A stretch of DNA of 64,000 bases from Siphonodentalium dalli (GCA_032622095.1 CP136067.1:120811030-120875029), one strand, 5' to 3'. Shown: positions 10,205-22,778, counted from the stretch's first letter. Numbers and translations: made by a program. The notes: generated by a model from the sequence alone, not told the origin.

Positions 10205-10690
10205 ACCGGGGGGGGGGTCGGAAAAAACTTTCAGTCACGTATCTTGAGTTTTTCCTTTCGACCCTTGTTGGGACCGACCCACCCCCGCGTCCAAATTTCT
10301 TTCCGTTTTGGCAGTTTTTTTCCCCGATCATTTTTTGTAAACCGCTGTATATGAATTTCTGTGCATATTATTTGCCATGGATGTTAACATTGACATGTAA
10401 ATAGGAACGAGTCATTTTGGGGTCATTCGGCCAAAAAAACATGGCTGCCAGCGGCCATCTTGGATTTCAAAATTCAATCCATAAGCATGGGCTACAGGCT
10501 ATACTATACTTGTCTGATCATCATGACATTTTTCATTTATGTTAATATTGACATTCTAAGGTGTTCTAAGCCAAACTCATTGCAAAAACAGTCAAACAGA
10601 CTTGCAGGAAAACAAAATTGAGTTGCGGAAAAAATTGTTTGTTGGTCCCATCGACCACCCACCCACCCCGGCATACGTGGTGATACTGGG
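10205..10690. repeat. R1 repeat inside Helitron A
   Basis: Begins with a G run (about 10207-10216), then TCGGAAAAAACTTTCAG, GACCCACCCCCGCGTCC and TTTCCGTTTTGGCAG. It ends in CTAAGGTGTTC...GTTGGTCCCATCGACC and CCCCGGCATACGTGG. These blocks also occur at 2225-2625 and 15030-15500. Confidence 0.7.
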
Positions 10691-13064
10691 GTAAATATGA
10701 GCCCGTTGGTGCCAAAATTGCGGCCAAATTGCCATTGTGTTTCTGTTCAGAGCCTAGTATATCTTGCCTTAGGAAACGGATGCTAAAAAGCTAGAATCTA
10801 CAGCTTAATACCTCGACTATGGACGGGAGTATCACTGCCATTCTGAGAATAAGAGATGCCTAAATATTGGTGTAGGATTAATAAAGTGATCGTTGTTAAA
10901 TACTTTCTTGCAAATGTGTGACCTTTAATATGTTCAAGATTTATACTTATTTCAACCGACGTTAACGTTTTGGCGTAAGGTCATGACATTGAACTCTTTC
11001 CTGAAAGTAAAATGTTATTTCAGAATTGAAAATGCCCAATTTCTCCTGAGCCCTTTCTAGGATATATCCAGAAACACTTCTCTCCCACCACCTACACATT
11101 TTAGCACAGGCAGTCCGTGTGGGATAGCTGGGTGAGATTTCCCTGTCTCACCCAAGACTTGACCAGCTGTCTCACCTTACCCACGTGACTGCTTTAATTA
11201 AGAGCCGGAACTAATTGAACAATCCTCATCATTTTTTGTTATAATACACCAAATACAAATTAGTAGAGTGATTTCCTCTGGGACCCCCAAGCTAGGATCA
11301 GCATAAAAACATCCTGGGAGCTGAATGTTCAATGACACATGGATGAAAAGTGCACGAAAAAATGCAGGAATGTATTTCCCGACGAGAAACATCAAATACG
11401 GCCACATGGTGATATATGACAAGGTTTTACTCTGCGGAAGAACTCAATGGAGTCAACTCATTCAGTCTGATTTGGTCGTGACGTTTGCGTGTGATATATT
11501 CTGTTTGACAGTTGCCTTCCATTATGACTGAATAGGGAAGAATCCTGTGTCCGCAAATGTGGTGAGATACATAATCGGTTGTATTTTACTAGTACAGGAA
11601 TAATGTTTCCTATGAAGCCAATTGGAGGGCGTTTAAATAGTATATGGCGTGGAGATTGAATAAGAAAATGCGGAGAGCGTCACGGTGGTTGCATGGCAAG
11701 TTTATTAAAGTGCCCATGAATAACAGTTTTTTCTTTTCAATTTCAAGTTTGAGTGGATTGACTCCGAGCAGGGACAATGCAATTTCTGTGCTCGTTCTTG
11801 TCGGTAACATTTGAATTGTTTTGATGCACATGCGATAAGATGTGTATAATTCCGTCATAATAAATAGGTGCAGCTGCATTTCACATAAATACGAGTTCAA
11901 TGCGAATTTTCAGATTATATGCTCGAGCGTATCCTCGTAAATATATAGTGAACAATGTAAACTGCTAGAAGACGCCAAGACAACAATAGATGGAATACCG
12001 GCGTTAGTTTATTTGTGAGATGGTGTGTTTTATCGGGATTTCATTTCAAATAATGATCAATCAATTCATTTAATCTTGTCGACCCATACATAATACATAG
12101 GTATTAAGATAACATATAATACATTTTATGCACATGGACTCAAAGTGGGGGTATCAGATATTTCTCGGTTCATTTCATGGTGTCACCTGTTCTACGTGCA
12201 TGGGTGTTTCATTGTGGTGTCGGTTACATTTTGACCTAGCTGTATGCAACACCAAAAACAGACAAAACACGTATGCGCAGGTCGCTAGGAATTAACATTA
12301 GCGCGGGTTCGTGCTGTAGTACATATGTACGACAGCGTCATGCGCTCTTCTGGTGTACGTCGGAAGGCTTTTAGCTGGTGAACTATAGCACCGCTGGTAT
12401 TCGGTGACTGGCTTCAATGTCATATATCCAAATTCTAATCTTCATAGATTTTGGGACATTCCTCCGATCATAATAGTAATATGTCGAAAACTACTTCAGA
12501 TATACTAATCTATATCTATATTTTCGAATGTCAGTATGTCCCTATAGAAATTTACATTGAACATCATTTAACAGTCAAAGGAGAGTAATCAGTTATATAC
12601 AAACGGTTGCCACTGAGTACACTAAATAAAATGCGATCTTGGTTTATCAATCCTTCAGAAGACTAGGAGTATATATGCAATGAATGGGTAAAGACTGAGA
12701 ATCAATACTGAAATAATTTTGTATCACGAAGATACTTGTTGTGTTGCCTCATTAATGGTCATTGGAACAAAATATTAGCTTATTAGTATGTGCATATATG
12801 ATATCGTTGCCATGGACACAGGTTTTTTCTGACACATGACCCATAGCCGGGACTCATCAATAGTCAGTATCTACACAGGAGTAAAGTAATTGATTGGTGT
12901 TTTGTCTTTGCAAATTTTATGTTTGAAATACAAATAAATGTGCACACATTCCACCACAATTGGAATACAGGCAATACATAACTTAAAGTGTTTAAGAGGT
13001 TAAATTTTCGCTCAAATGGCTGCCATTTAATTCGCCATTTTGAATTTACCCATAATATATAAGA

Positions 13065-13799
13065 CTAGAAGGTGACCCGACTTCGTCCGGGCTATTCAAA
13101 AACCAAATTTCAAGTCGATTGCTCCACCCGTTTCCTAGATCTGGTCTGCGCATGCGCGAAGCTGGTGTCGCACGTGCTCGGCGACCCGATAAAATTCGTA
13201 CCGGGGCAAGATACATTCACATACCAAATTTCAAGTCGATAGCTACACCCGTTTCCGAGATATATAGCCCAATGTCATTTGCGGATACCTCGGCCGGTGA
13301 TGAGTTAACGCGACACAGTCAAATGCATCGGCAGGGTGAGAGTTAACGTAATCTAACTTTGTGACCTCTGACGACGTCATAGAAGTTACGCATTGATTTT
13401 ATCCTGATAAAAGATCATACCACTTGTCCCTAATAATTGAGGCAGATAACTAAAACGGATACATACATGTTATATATCGTTGGAAAGATGAAGCCACACA
13501 GATTCTAACCGTGTAAATTATATGACTGGCAATTTATTATTCGCGCTATATCGAATCGATTTGTGAGCACCGAACTGAAATATATTAGCGCAAAACGGCG
13601 TAAAAATAGATTTGACCTCCGCACGTGAAAAGTTGACCTCGCACGGACAAATAAATATGCCTATGTTCGTCTCCGGCCGAAAATACCCTAAAATACCAAA
13701 TTTCATCGAAATTGGCTTAGTCGTTTTCGAGTCCATCGATTTCAAACACACACACACACAAACAAACACACACACAGATCTTTCAAAATATATAATAGA
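13065..13799 (-). mobile_element. Helitron 1, complete non-autonomous element (735 bp)
   Basis: Minus-strand element with 5' end TCTATTATATATTTTGAAAG (13799) and 3' end CTAG (13068-13065). Seven bases before CTAG is a hairpin, CCCGGAC-GAA-GTCGGG. These are the diagnostic Helitron ends. It directly abuts Helitron A on one side and Helitron B on the other with no intervening base. Internal sequence has repeated ACCAAATTTCAAGTCGAT and CACCCGTTTCC blocks and a CA-rich stretch near 13750. Its first 580 bp or so (from CTAG) match the 3' part of Helitron B. No protein is encoded. Confidence 0.85.
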
Positions 13800-14621
13800 C
13801 TAGAAGGTGACCCGACTTCGTCCGGGCTATTAAAAAACCAAATTTCAAGTCGATTGCTCCACCCGTTTCCTAGATCTGGTCTGCGCATGCGCGAAGCTGG
13901 TGTCGCACGTGCTCGGCGACCCGATAAAATTCGTATCCGGGGCAAGATACATTCACATACAAAATTTCAAGTCGATAGCTACACCCGTTTCCGAGATATA
14001 TAGCCCAATGTCATTTGCGGATACCTCGGCCGGTGATGAGTTAACGCGACACAGTCAAATGCATCGGCAGGGTGAGAGTTAACGTAATCTAACTTTATGA
14101 CCTCTGACGACGTCATAGAATTTACGCATTGATTTTATCCTGATAAAAGCATCGTACCACTTGTACCTAATAATTGAGGCAGATAACTAAAACGGATACA
14201 TACATATTATATATCGTTGGAAAGATGAAGCCACACAGATTCTAACCGTGCAAATTATATGACTGTCAATTTATTATTCGCGCTATATCGTATCGATTTG
14301 TGAGCACCGAACTGAAATATATTAGCGCAAAACGGCGTAAAAACAGATTTGACCTCCGCACGTGAAAAGTTGACATCGCACGGACAAATGAATAGGCTTA
14401 TGACACTCCCCATACGAAAGTATCCCTAGACACTAATTTTCATCGAAATCCCGTGATATTTGGGCGTTTGACCTTGAAATGACCCGATTTCAAGGTCAAG
14501 GTCGCGTCGCACCGGCAACTTAATATGCCTATGCCACTCCCCGGCCGAAAGTAGCCCCACATACCAAGTTTCATCGAAATCGGTTTGGCCGTTTCTTGTC
14601 TCAGTGTTCATTTATTTGCAG

Positions 14622-14737
14622 GCGAGATTGACTCAGACGAAGAAGTAAATGTACATATACCAGTCATACCAAGCAGATCAACAAGGAGTGGACGACAGAT
14701 CAAGTTCAATAGATTTCTTGAGGATTTTTTGGCATAA
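14622..14737 (+). pseudogene. Captured 3'-terminal exon (copy 2)
   Basis: Same acceptor and the same 37-codon frame as at 9753-9868, with no change seen in the coding part. The two copies move with the Helitrons. No promoter or upstream exon accompanies either copy. Confidence 0.5.
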
Positions 14738-15029
14738 TATGAGTGTATATGGTCAAATATCAAATGAATTACACATTTGATACTGCCAATGCGTTGTTTT
14801 AGCTATAAACTTTGGCAACAATGGGTTAAATTGGTATAATTAGTATTCCGGATGCCACCATCTGTTATGGAGTATTCCAGATGCCACCCCCCCCCCCCCA
14901 TTGATGTGTGCTGTGGAGATTTCACACACGCCAAGAGGCGTAACTCTGTTGTCTGCAATATGTTGACAGATTAATGGCTGTTGGCCTATTGATTTTTACT
15001 GTGATTCACTCGGATTTGTTTATGTGATA

Positions 15030-15500
15030 CCGGGGGGGGGGGGGGTCGGAAAAAACTTTCAGTCACGTATGTTGAGTTTTTCCTTTCGACCCACCCCCGC
15101 GTCCAAATTTCTTTCCGTTTTGGCAGTTTTTTTCCCCGATCATTTTTTGTAAACCGCTGTATATGAATTTCTGTGCATATTATTTGTCATGGATGTTAAC
15201 ATTGACATGTAAATAGGAACGAGTCATTTTGGGGTCATTCGGCCAAAAAACATGGCTGCCAGCGGCCATCTTGTATTTCAAAATTCAATCCATAAGCATG
15301 GGCTACAGGCTATACTATATATACTTGTCTGATCATCATGACATTTTTCATTTATGTTAATATTGACATTCTAAGGTGTTCTAAGCCAAACTCATTGCAA
15401 AAACAGTCAAACAGACTTGCAGGAAAACAAAATTGAGTTGCGGAAAAAATTGTTTGTTGGTCCCATCGACCACCCACCCACCCCGGCATACGTGGTGATA
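15030..15500. repeat. R1 repeat inside Helitron B
   Basis: Same order of blocks as at 10205-10690, with a longer G run (about 15033-15045) and loss of the TTGTTGGGACC segment. G-run length is the most variable part between copies. Confidence 0.7.
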
Positions 15501-17871
15501 CTGGGGTAAATATGAGCCCGTTGGTGCCAAAATTGCGGCCAAATTGCCATTGTGTTTCTGTTCAGAGCCTAGTATCTATTGCCTTAGGAAACGCATGCTA
15601 AAAAGCTAGAATCTACAGCTTAATACCTCGACTATGGACGGGAGTATCACTGCCATTCTGAGAATAAGAGATGCCTAAATATTGGTGTAGGATTAATAAA
15701 GTGATCGTTGTTAAATACTTTCTTGCAAATGTGTGACCTTTAATATGTTCAAGATTTATACTTATTTCAACCGACGTTAACGTTTTGTCGTAAGGTCATG
15801 ACATTGAACTATTTCCTGAAAGTAAAATGTTATTTCAGAATTGAAAATGCCCAATTTCTCCTGATCCCTTTCTAGGATATATCCAGAAACACTTCTCTCC
15901 CACCACCTACACATTTTAGCACAGGCAGTCCGTGTGGGATAGCTGGGTGAGATTTCCCTGTCTCACCCAAGACTTGACCAGCTGTCTCACCTTACCCACG
16001 TGACTGCTTTAATTAAGAGCCGGAACTAATTGAACAATCCTCATCATTTTTGGTTATAATACACCAAATACAAATTAGTAGAGTGATTTCCTCTGGGACC
16101 CCCAAGCTAGGATCAGCATAAAAAAATCCTGGGAGCTGAATGTTCAATGACACATGGATGAAAAGTGCACGAAAAAATGCAGGAACGTATTTCCCGACGA
16201 GAAACATCAAATACGGCCACATGGTGATATATGACAAGGTTTTACTCTGCGGAAGAACTCAATGGAGTCAACTCATTCAGTCTGATTTGGTCGTGACGTT
16301 TGCGTGTGATATATTCTGTTTGACAGTTGCCTTCCATTATGACTGAATAGGGAAGAATCCTGTTTCCGCAAATGTGGTGAGATACATAATCGGTTGTATT
16401 TTACTAGTACAGGAATAATGTTTCCTATGAAGCCAATTGGAGGGCGTTTAAATAGTATATGGCCGTGGAGATTGAATAAGAAAATGCGGAGAGCGTAACG
16501 GTGGTTGCATGGTAAGTTTATTAAAGTGCCCATGAATAACAGTTTTTTCTTTTAAATTTCAAGTCTGAGTGGATTGACTCCGAGCAGGGACAATGCAATT
16601 TCTGTGCTCGTTCTTGTCGGTAACCTTTGAATTGTTTTGATGCACATGCGATAAGATGTGTATAATTCCGTCATAATAAATAGGTGCAGCTGCATTTCAC
16701 ATAAATACGAGTTCAGTGCGAAATTTCAGATTATATGCTCGAGCGTATCCTCGTAAATATAAAGTGAACAATGTAAACTGCTAGAAGACGCCAAGACAAC
16801 AATAGATGGAATACCGGCGTTAGTTTATTTGTGAGATAGTGTGTTTTATCGGGATTTCATTTCAAAGAATGATCATTTAATCTTGTCGACCCATACATAA
16901 TACATAGGTATTAAGATAACATATAATACATTTTATGCACATGGACTCAAAGTGAGGGTATCAGATATTTCTCGGTTCACTTCATGGTCTCACCCGTTCT
17001 ACGTGCATGGGTGTTTCATTGTGGTGTCGGTTACAATTTGACCTAGCTGTATGCAACACCAAAAACAGACAAAACACGTATGCGCAGGTCGCTAGGAATT
17101 AACATTAGCGCGGGTTCGTTCTGTAGTACATATGTACGACAGCGTCATGCGCTCTTCTGGTGTACGTCGGAAGGCTTTTAGCTGGTGAACTATAGCACCG
17201 CTGGTATTCGGTGACTGGCTTCAATGTCATATATCCAAATTCTAATCTTCATAGATTTTGGGACATTCCTCCGATCATAATAGTAATATGTCGAAAACTA
17301 CTTCAGATATACTAATCTATATCTATATTTTCGAATGTCAGTATGTCCCTATAGAAATTTACATTGAACATCATTTAACAGTCAAAGGAGAGTAATCAGT
17401 TATATACAAACGGTTGCCAATGAGTACACTAAATAATATGCGATCTTGGTTTATCCATCCTTCAGAAGACTAGGAGTATATATGCAATGAATGGGTAAAG
17501 ACTGAGAATCAATACTGAAATAATTTTGTATCACGAAGATACTTGTTGTGTTGCCTCATTAATGGTCATTGGAACAAAATATTAGCTTATTAGTATGTGC
17601 ATATATGATATCGTTGCCATGGACACAGGTTTTTTCTGACACATGACCCATAGCCGGGACTCATCAATAGTCCGTATCTACACAGGAGTAAAGTAATTGA
17701 TTGGTGTTTTGTCTTTGCAAATTTTATGTTTGAAATACAAATAAATGTGCACACATTCCACCACAATTGGGATACAGGCAATACATAACTTAAAGTGTTT
17801 AAGAGGTTAAATTTTCGCTCAAATGGCTGCTATTTAATTCGCCATTTTGAATTTACCCATAATATATAAGA

Positions 17872-18805
17872 TAATGTTGTCAACGGGTATACAGTCTGAT
17901 ACATGTCCGAACAACATAGCTACAAACTGAGCAGTGTTCCTCGCAGTTACTGGTCACCCGCAATTTACAATGGTTTAAAATGGGAGGAAAACAGGCGTTT
18001 TCACCAAAATGGTTGCCATGTCAACCATGACAATTTTCCAGCTTGGCATGATATCCAAAACTACTATTCATGTGTTTCAGATGTGTGCCAAATGTTGCAC
18101 TTTTACCATAGCATGCGCGAATTTTCATCTATCCGCCCCACTAATAACATCCCATGTGCCCATTTGCGTATACAAGTTATGAAATAAAAAATGTTGGTGA
18201 GCCCACGTCCGCTTAAGATGTGACTTTTGTGGCGTTGGCTACGAATAAGAAAAAAGGTCCGAATTGTGGAAAGATTTGATTCCATCTTGACTATGACCTG
18301 CGTGTTCTCAAAGGTGGAACATATACCACCTATCAAAAGTTTCTTTTGAAGTTTGTTCAAGTTATCATTGAGGCATCACCAGTATGATGATTCTTAAGAG
18401 GAACAAAGGCGCACAACTCCATCAAAATCGTGTCACGCGAGGTTGCGATTAGGAGGATAGAATTGACGAATTAACGGCGATATATTATTCATAAAAGTGT
18501 TTTTAAAAAGCACTCCAAAACCTCTCCCAAAACACGCACACAATAGGAGAATTTGACTGATGACAAGTTGTGCACATATCAATGTAATGTACTACATGCA
18601 TGTGAGTGAGTGGATGAGGGATAGCCACGGTCAATCAAAATTCTGAAAGATCGTCCAAATATATATACATCGTAGAGAAGAATAGAATATAGCCATGCGT
18701 AATGAGTAGATATCATGCTGCAACCTTGGTACAACGCAATGGGCTAATTGGTCAGTGGACTGATTGTGTGAAAACCCAGCGGGCGACATGGCTAGCTATG
18801 GCATA
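17872..18805. other. Unique-looking flank, no gene recognised
   Basis: No convincing gene. Short open frames at 17903-18187 and 18103-18360 have no recognisable domain and overlap on opposite strands. This is the outer flank of the Helitron array. Confidence 0.4.
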
Positions 18806-19069
18806 GTACTGTAGCGTGGGAGGGTTAACTAATTATAAAATCTTTCTAATTAAATTCTATGTTCGCCCTATTTTACGTAATTTTACTTTCGTAATGTTCA
18901 TCGCGATTTATATCGTAAATCTATTCATCGTATTCGTACCATTTGATCAGTTTTATTTCACAGATCGCTTTGCTGATCTGGCACTTTCATAATTGTAAAT
19001 ATTACGGGAAATCCTACGTGCCGCGTGATGTGAGTTGCTATGCTATTTTTAACGGCCTTGTTTCCGGTT

Positions 19070-19085
19070 GGCTGGGTATAAATAC
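19070..19085 (+). promoter_or_regulatory. TATA-box promoter motif within the candidate LTR
   Basis: GGGTATAAATACC in an otherwise GC-richer stretch, about 265 bp from the LTR start. Transcription would be expected to begin about 30 bp downstream. Seen as a motif only. Confidence 0.4.
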
Positions 19086-20470
19086 CGACCAACCGCCAAC
19101 GTCGCTGGCTTTCAACTTTCTCTCTCGGCATAGCAACTTACGTCACTTTGTCAACAACGAAGCAAGGGCATTCCAACGGCTTTCGTGACAATCGAGCTCA
19201 TTTCCAAGCATAATTCAGCCGTATTTCCATACGCATCCTGGCGAAAGAAGAATATCATGCCAGGCTACTATTATAGAGCATCCACAGCTCGCAATCTTGG
19301 TGATTTAGGTTATTTCAACGCATATGTCATACACTTTTCCACTTGGTCAACTGGTCAATTTCACCGCAGTTCAGACTTCAGTCGTAGTCATTCTTTACTC
19401 TTATTCTTACTACTCTTGTAGTACATTTGTAGTATAGGTTAGTTCTTGCGTTAGACTGTGAGGAATAATGGTACTCTAGTCATGCTATCCATCCAGGAGG
19501 TACAGTCAGAATCAGATCCAGGTTTAGATGCACGAGGACAAACATATGCATCACATGTCAGTCAGAATCAGAGCCAGATTTAGATGCACGAGTGCAGGCA
19601 GAGATGCATCACCTGGATTATGGATAGTACAGCTTCACTCACATACCACGTTGGTCTAATCATGGCAGATGTAATAATCAAGACAGAAACCAACCATACA
19701 ACCACTCATCACCACTTGGTCGATTGCTTTGCCGATGCTCGGTATTACGCCCATCCCATGTGAACCATTTCCAGTGCTGCCTGGTGACACATAGATGTCC
19801 ACACTTGGTTTAGGCCCAGGTTACAGTTCAGCCCACATGCACACTATGCATCCAGTACACGTACCACGTCCATACTTTATCAGTAGATGCTGGAGTACCA
19901 TTCCACGATCAGACATACATAACAGGTTCATCCAGGTCATATTATTATTCCTCACAGGTAACCCAATTACTATAGCATATGCGGGTTCAGTCATATTAAT
20001 AATAGCACTAATAGAAGTAATTTACGAGTATTCCATCACTGCATTATGCAGTACTTATTCCCGTAATATAGTGCGTACAGATTGTTCATATTGTTATAAT
20101 AGCTTTGAATATACAATATTATTCTGGTCATTGTAAATAATTCATAGCATTTTATACTGGTCTCTACTCTTGTTAGGCTGGTCAACTCAGATGTATTTGG
20201 GTGTTGTATTTATCATGCTCACAGTGTAAGTTATAATCTAGTCCGCCAGTTGGCAATACTCAGGTAAATGCCAGGTATATAGACAGCCCAGATGTACTAA
20301 GTCCATCAGCTTACTCATGAATATTGATGTCGTCATCCAGCCATGCAGTGTCGATTATCCGGTCGCTGTACCGCCCTATCCACTGCTCGTCAGATGTCTT
20401 GGTTGACATGTTACTCATCCATTCAGAGATGTCAGATCTGGTCGGTGTACTTCACTGTCAGTCCAGTTAA

Positions 20471-20740
20471 TAACATGCATACGCTACCAATCCGATAGAT
20501 GTATGGGTATACAGGTACGTACCAGCTAGCCTATATGCCTACATGTCAGGTCGTGAAAGATGTCAGAGGTTACAGTGTCAGCTACCGCTACCAATCCGAG
20601 ACAGACATGGGTATACAGGTACCTACCAGCTGCCTATATGTAGATATGTCACATCGTGAACGAGGTCAAAGGTCACAGTTTCAGCTACCAATCCGATACA
20701 GATGCAGGTATACTTACCAACTGGCTTATGCATATTAATG
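20471..20740. repeat. About 103-bp tandem repeat, 2.6 copies
   Basis: Three successive blocks start near 20476, 20581 and 20685 with GCTACCAATCCGA. They continue with GGGTATACAGGTAC, ACCAGCT..CCTATATG and a GTCA(A)AGGTCACAG-like tail. The third is truncated. It lies in the right part of the candidate LTR, and the frame at 20499-20738 is explained by it. Confidence 0.7.
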
Positions 20741-21125
20741 ATGTAGTAATTATGTAGTGAGTTGACCAGTGGTCCATGGTGTGGCACTTCCTCAGTATAA
20801 CTATAACGCTACCACTTGTAAATTGGGAAACGAGTTAGTTTTCACGTGTGGCATTTGGGGTATATATTATGTCAGGTTTCCGCTCGGCCTATTTATGACA
20901 TTTATATAGGTACTAGTACCCCTCCCCCAGCACGCCACAGTACTTATATGACGACCAATTGTCACAAAACTCCACCATAATGAGACGCCACATCTACTAG
21001 TATGCCATCGCTATCGCTGTACGTGTGTCCGCAGCCAATGGTTGTTCCAGGAATCAAATTTTACATTTCTAAAAAAGCTACCGATCCAATAAAGCTACAT
21101 TAATGTGTGGCCTAGCGGTCTTTTA

Positions 21126-21919
21126 TTTCCCCCCGACATTCCGTCGGAGGACTATAGTAATGACCCTCGTCGGTGCGTCCGTGTGTGCGTGGGGACGTAT
21201 GTCCGTGCGTCCGTCTGGAACTTTGTCAAAGCCTGTATTCTGTCATTTTAAACTTGGCACATATATCAACCTGCATGCATGGGAACCTGCGCCCCTGCGA
21301 TTTTGAGTTCGGTCGGACTCACTTTGGCGGACTTATTGTCCTTTTTCGACATAGAATCGTAAATCCTGGGACGCATCTTTTGTCCGAGCCTGTATTTCGT
21401 CATTTTCCAGTCATTTAAAAAAAAAATTGGCACATATGTCAACCAGAATGGGAAACTCGACATAGAACTGTTTAATGTTTTTTGTGTTAGAGTTATTTCT
21501 CGACAAATTGAAGATGTGCAACATATTTAGTGAATATGCACTTTGTATCATATTGGGAATAACTCCACAAAAAAAGTCGGACAGAGTCATAATCGCAGGG
21601 TCACAGGTTCCCATTGTACTAAAGATATATGCCAAGTTTCAAAAACATTGACCTAAAAATGTAGGAATGAAAGCTCGGACAAAATTATGCATGTTGCAAC
21701 AAAATTTCTAGTCGAAAAAAGGGGGATAACTCCACCAAAAAAGTAGCGCAGACGTCATAAATGCAGGTATACACAGGTTCCCATGGTACTAAATATCTGT
21801 TCCAAGTTTTAAAAACATTGACCTAAAAATTCAGGACAAATTTGTGTCCACGGTCGACGGATGGACGGACAAGCTGATCCCAGTATACCCCCACAACTTT
21901 ATTGCGGGGTATAATAAAA
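21126..21919. repeat. Interspersed repeat with hairpin ends (about 790 bp)
   Basis: The left end CCCCCCGACATTCCGTCGG and the right end ACCCCCACAACTTTATTGC...GGGG are each a hairpin and are roughly inverted copies of one another. Just inside lie GTCCGTGTGTGCG (left) and GACGGATGGACGGACA (right). Blocks such as TTGGCACATATGTCAACC and AACTCCACAAAAAAAGTC recur inside. I know this style of repeat from many marine invertebrate genomes, but I cannot name its class. Confidence 0.6.
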
Positions 21920-22778
21920 ACTTCTGCCGAGTTCTGGGCTATTCAGAGACCCGGATTCCAGTTTTCACTCATTCATTATTAAAAACATATTGCCGTGGTA
22001 ACATCAATACATGCCTATATATGTCTACCAGCACATTATTATATTTATTAATTATATCAAAGACTTAAACTATAATTTGATAAAACTGGGAATTGCTATA
22101 ATAAGAAATGTCTGCATTAATGTTTACTATCTTGTGATGATTTCACAATTCTCTCATGGTTCACACAAAAACAGCATTTTTTACCCGAAAATCGAATCCC
22201 AGCAAATTGACGGACCCGATAAATATATTATGGTAGGTGAACATGATCACACTTTGTTATTTAGTTAAATTCCTAACCAGAAATAGAGGAAAATGTTATT
22301 TAGGCAGTTGGATTCCATTTTTCACTGTTTTCTTTTACGAAAAAGCCTATTTAGCCCAAACAAAATAAACAATCGTACAACATTTCATTTGAAGGGAACA
22401 TCCGCATGTTATGCACTCTATCAAGACTAGTATGGTGATATATTTGATTCACGAAAAAGCCTATTTTACCCAAAATAAGAAATCGTACAACACCACACGA
22501 AAAGGCAAAACCGGCATGTTATCCGCTGTATCAATACGGACATTTTGATATATAATACAGTTTGTTACTCTTCCACTTGGTTGAACTAGAAAAATAACGC
22601 CCAATTCTGGTCCCAGCTGCTCCATTATATATGTCTCCACTGCTTTACCAGAAATATTGGAATTTTCTCTCACAAACTTAACAAAAATATCGGCAAAATT
22701 TCACTTTTCAGGTTTGGACATTTATTGGATATACATGTACTTGCGTAAACCCATGCACGTGTGCGAAAACAAGTAAAA
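21920..22778. other. AT-rich stretch, weak internal repeat only
   Basis: ACGAAAAAGCCTATTT(A)CCCAAA occurs at about 22337 and 22452 with similar flanks, a direct repeat of about 115 bp. No gene recognised. Confidence 0.4.

Larger units (their letters stand above)
9289..13064 (-). mobile_element. Helitron A, non-autonomous, 3' end missing
   Basis: Near-identical to Helitron B (14376-17871) apart from indels and the 218-bp duplication. On the minus strand its 5' end is TCTTATATATTATGGG at 13064, the TC plus AT-rich start typical of Helitrons. It is followed directly by the CTAG end of the next Helitron. Leftwards it runs to GTCGCACGGGCAAATG at about 9289, where it meets the ISL2EU-like element, so the 3' hairpin and CTAG are absent. 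No Rep or helicase frame is present. It carries a captured exon (9753-9868), a copy of repeat R1 with poly-G and poly-C runs (about 10.2-10.7 kb) and a block of the ATGGCTGCCAGCGGCCAT type near 10.44 kb. Confidence 0.75.
13800..17871 (-). mobile_element. Helitron B, complete non-autonomous element (4072 bp)
   Basis: Minus-strand element with 5' end TCTTATATATTATGGG at 17871, preceded on that strand by A and with T at 17872 on the plus strand. The 3' end is the hairpin CCCGGAC-GAA-GTCGGG, then TCACCTT, then CTAG at 13803-13800. Its 3' 576 bp equal Helitron 1; the remaining 3.5 kb equal Helitron A. The switch occurs at a shared CGCACGG-CAAATGAATA-like block near 14376, which suggests recombination between elements. 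It holds the second copy of the captured exon and of R1. No replicase/helicase frame is present, so movement would depend on an autonomous relative elsewhere. Confidence 0.85.
18810..20939 (+). mobile_element. Candidate solo LTR (about 2.1 kb)
   Basis: Starts TGTAGCGTGGGAGGG and ends CAGCACGCCACA, giving the TG...CA ends and short imperfect inverted repeat (TGTrGCGTG / CACGCCACA) of an LTR. It is flanked by a 4-bp duplication, GTAC, at 18806-18809 and 20940-20943. A TATA box lies inside at about 19074 (GGTATAAATACC), as expected for a U3 promoter. A 2.1-kb LTR is long, and GTAC is itself a palindrome, so chance is a possible alternative, as is a TA-flanked DNA transposon with CTGTAGCGTG ends. 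No gag or pol is present next to it. Confidence 0.55.

Noticed and set aside
13280-13310. GGTGATGAG...GCGACAC inside Helitron 1, resembling part of a hammerhead ribozyme core
   Set aside because: The required GAAA segment and the cleavage-site stem are not present in the right order, so no ribozyme is called.
9289-17871. Plain segmental duplication of about 3.6 kb as the explanation for the 9.5-17.9 kb similarity
   Set aside because: The similarity stops exactly at TC...CTAG ends that carry Helitron hallmarks, and a separate complete 735-bp element of the same family sits between the copies. Helitron structure explains more.
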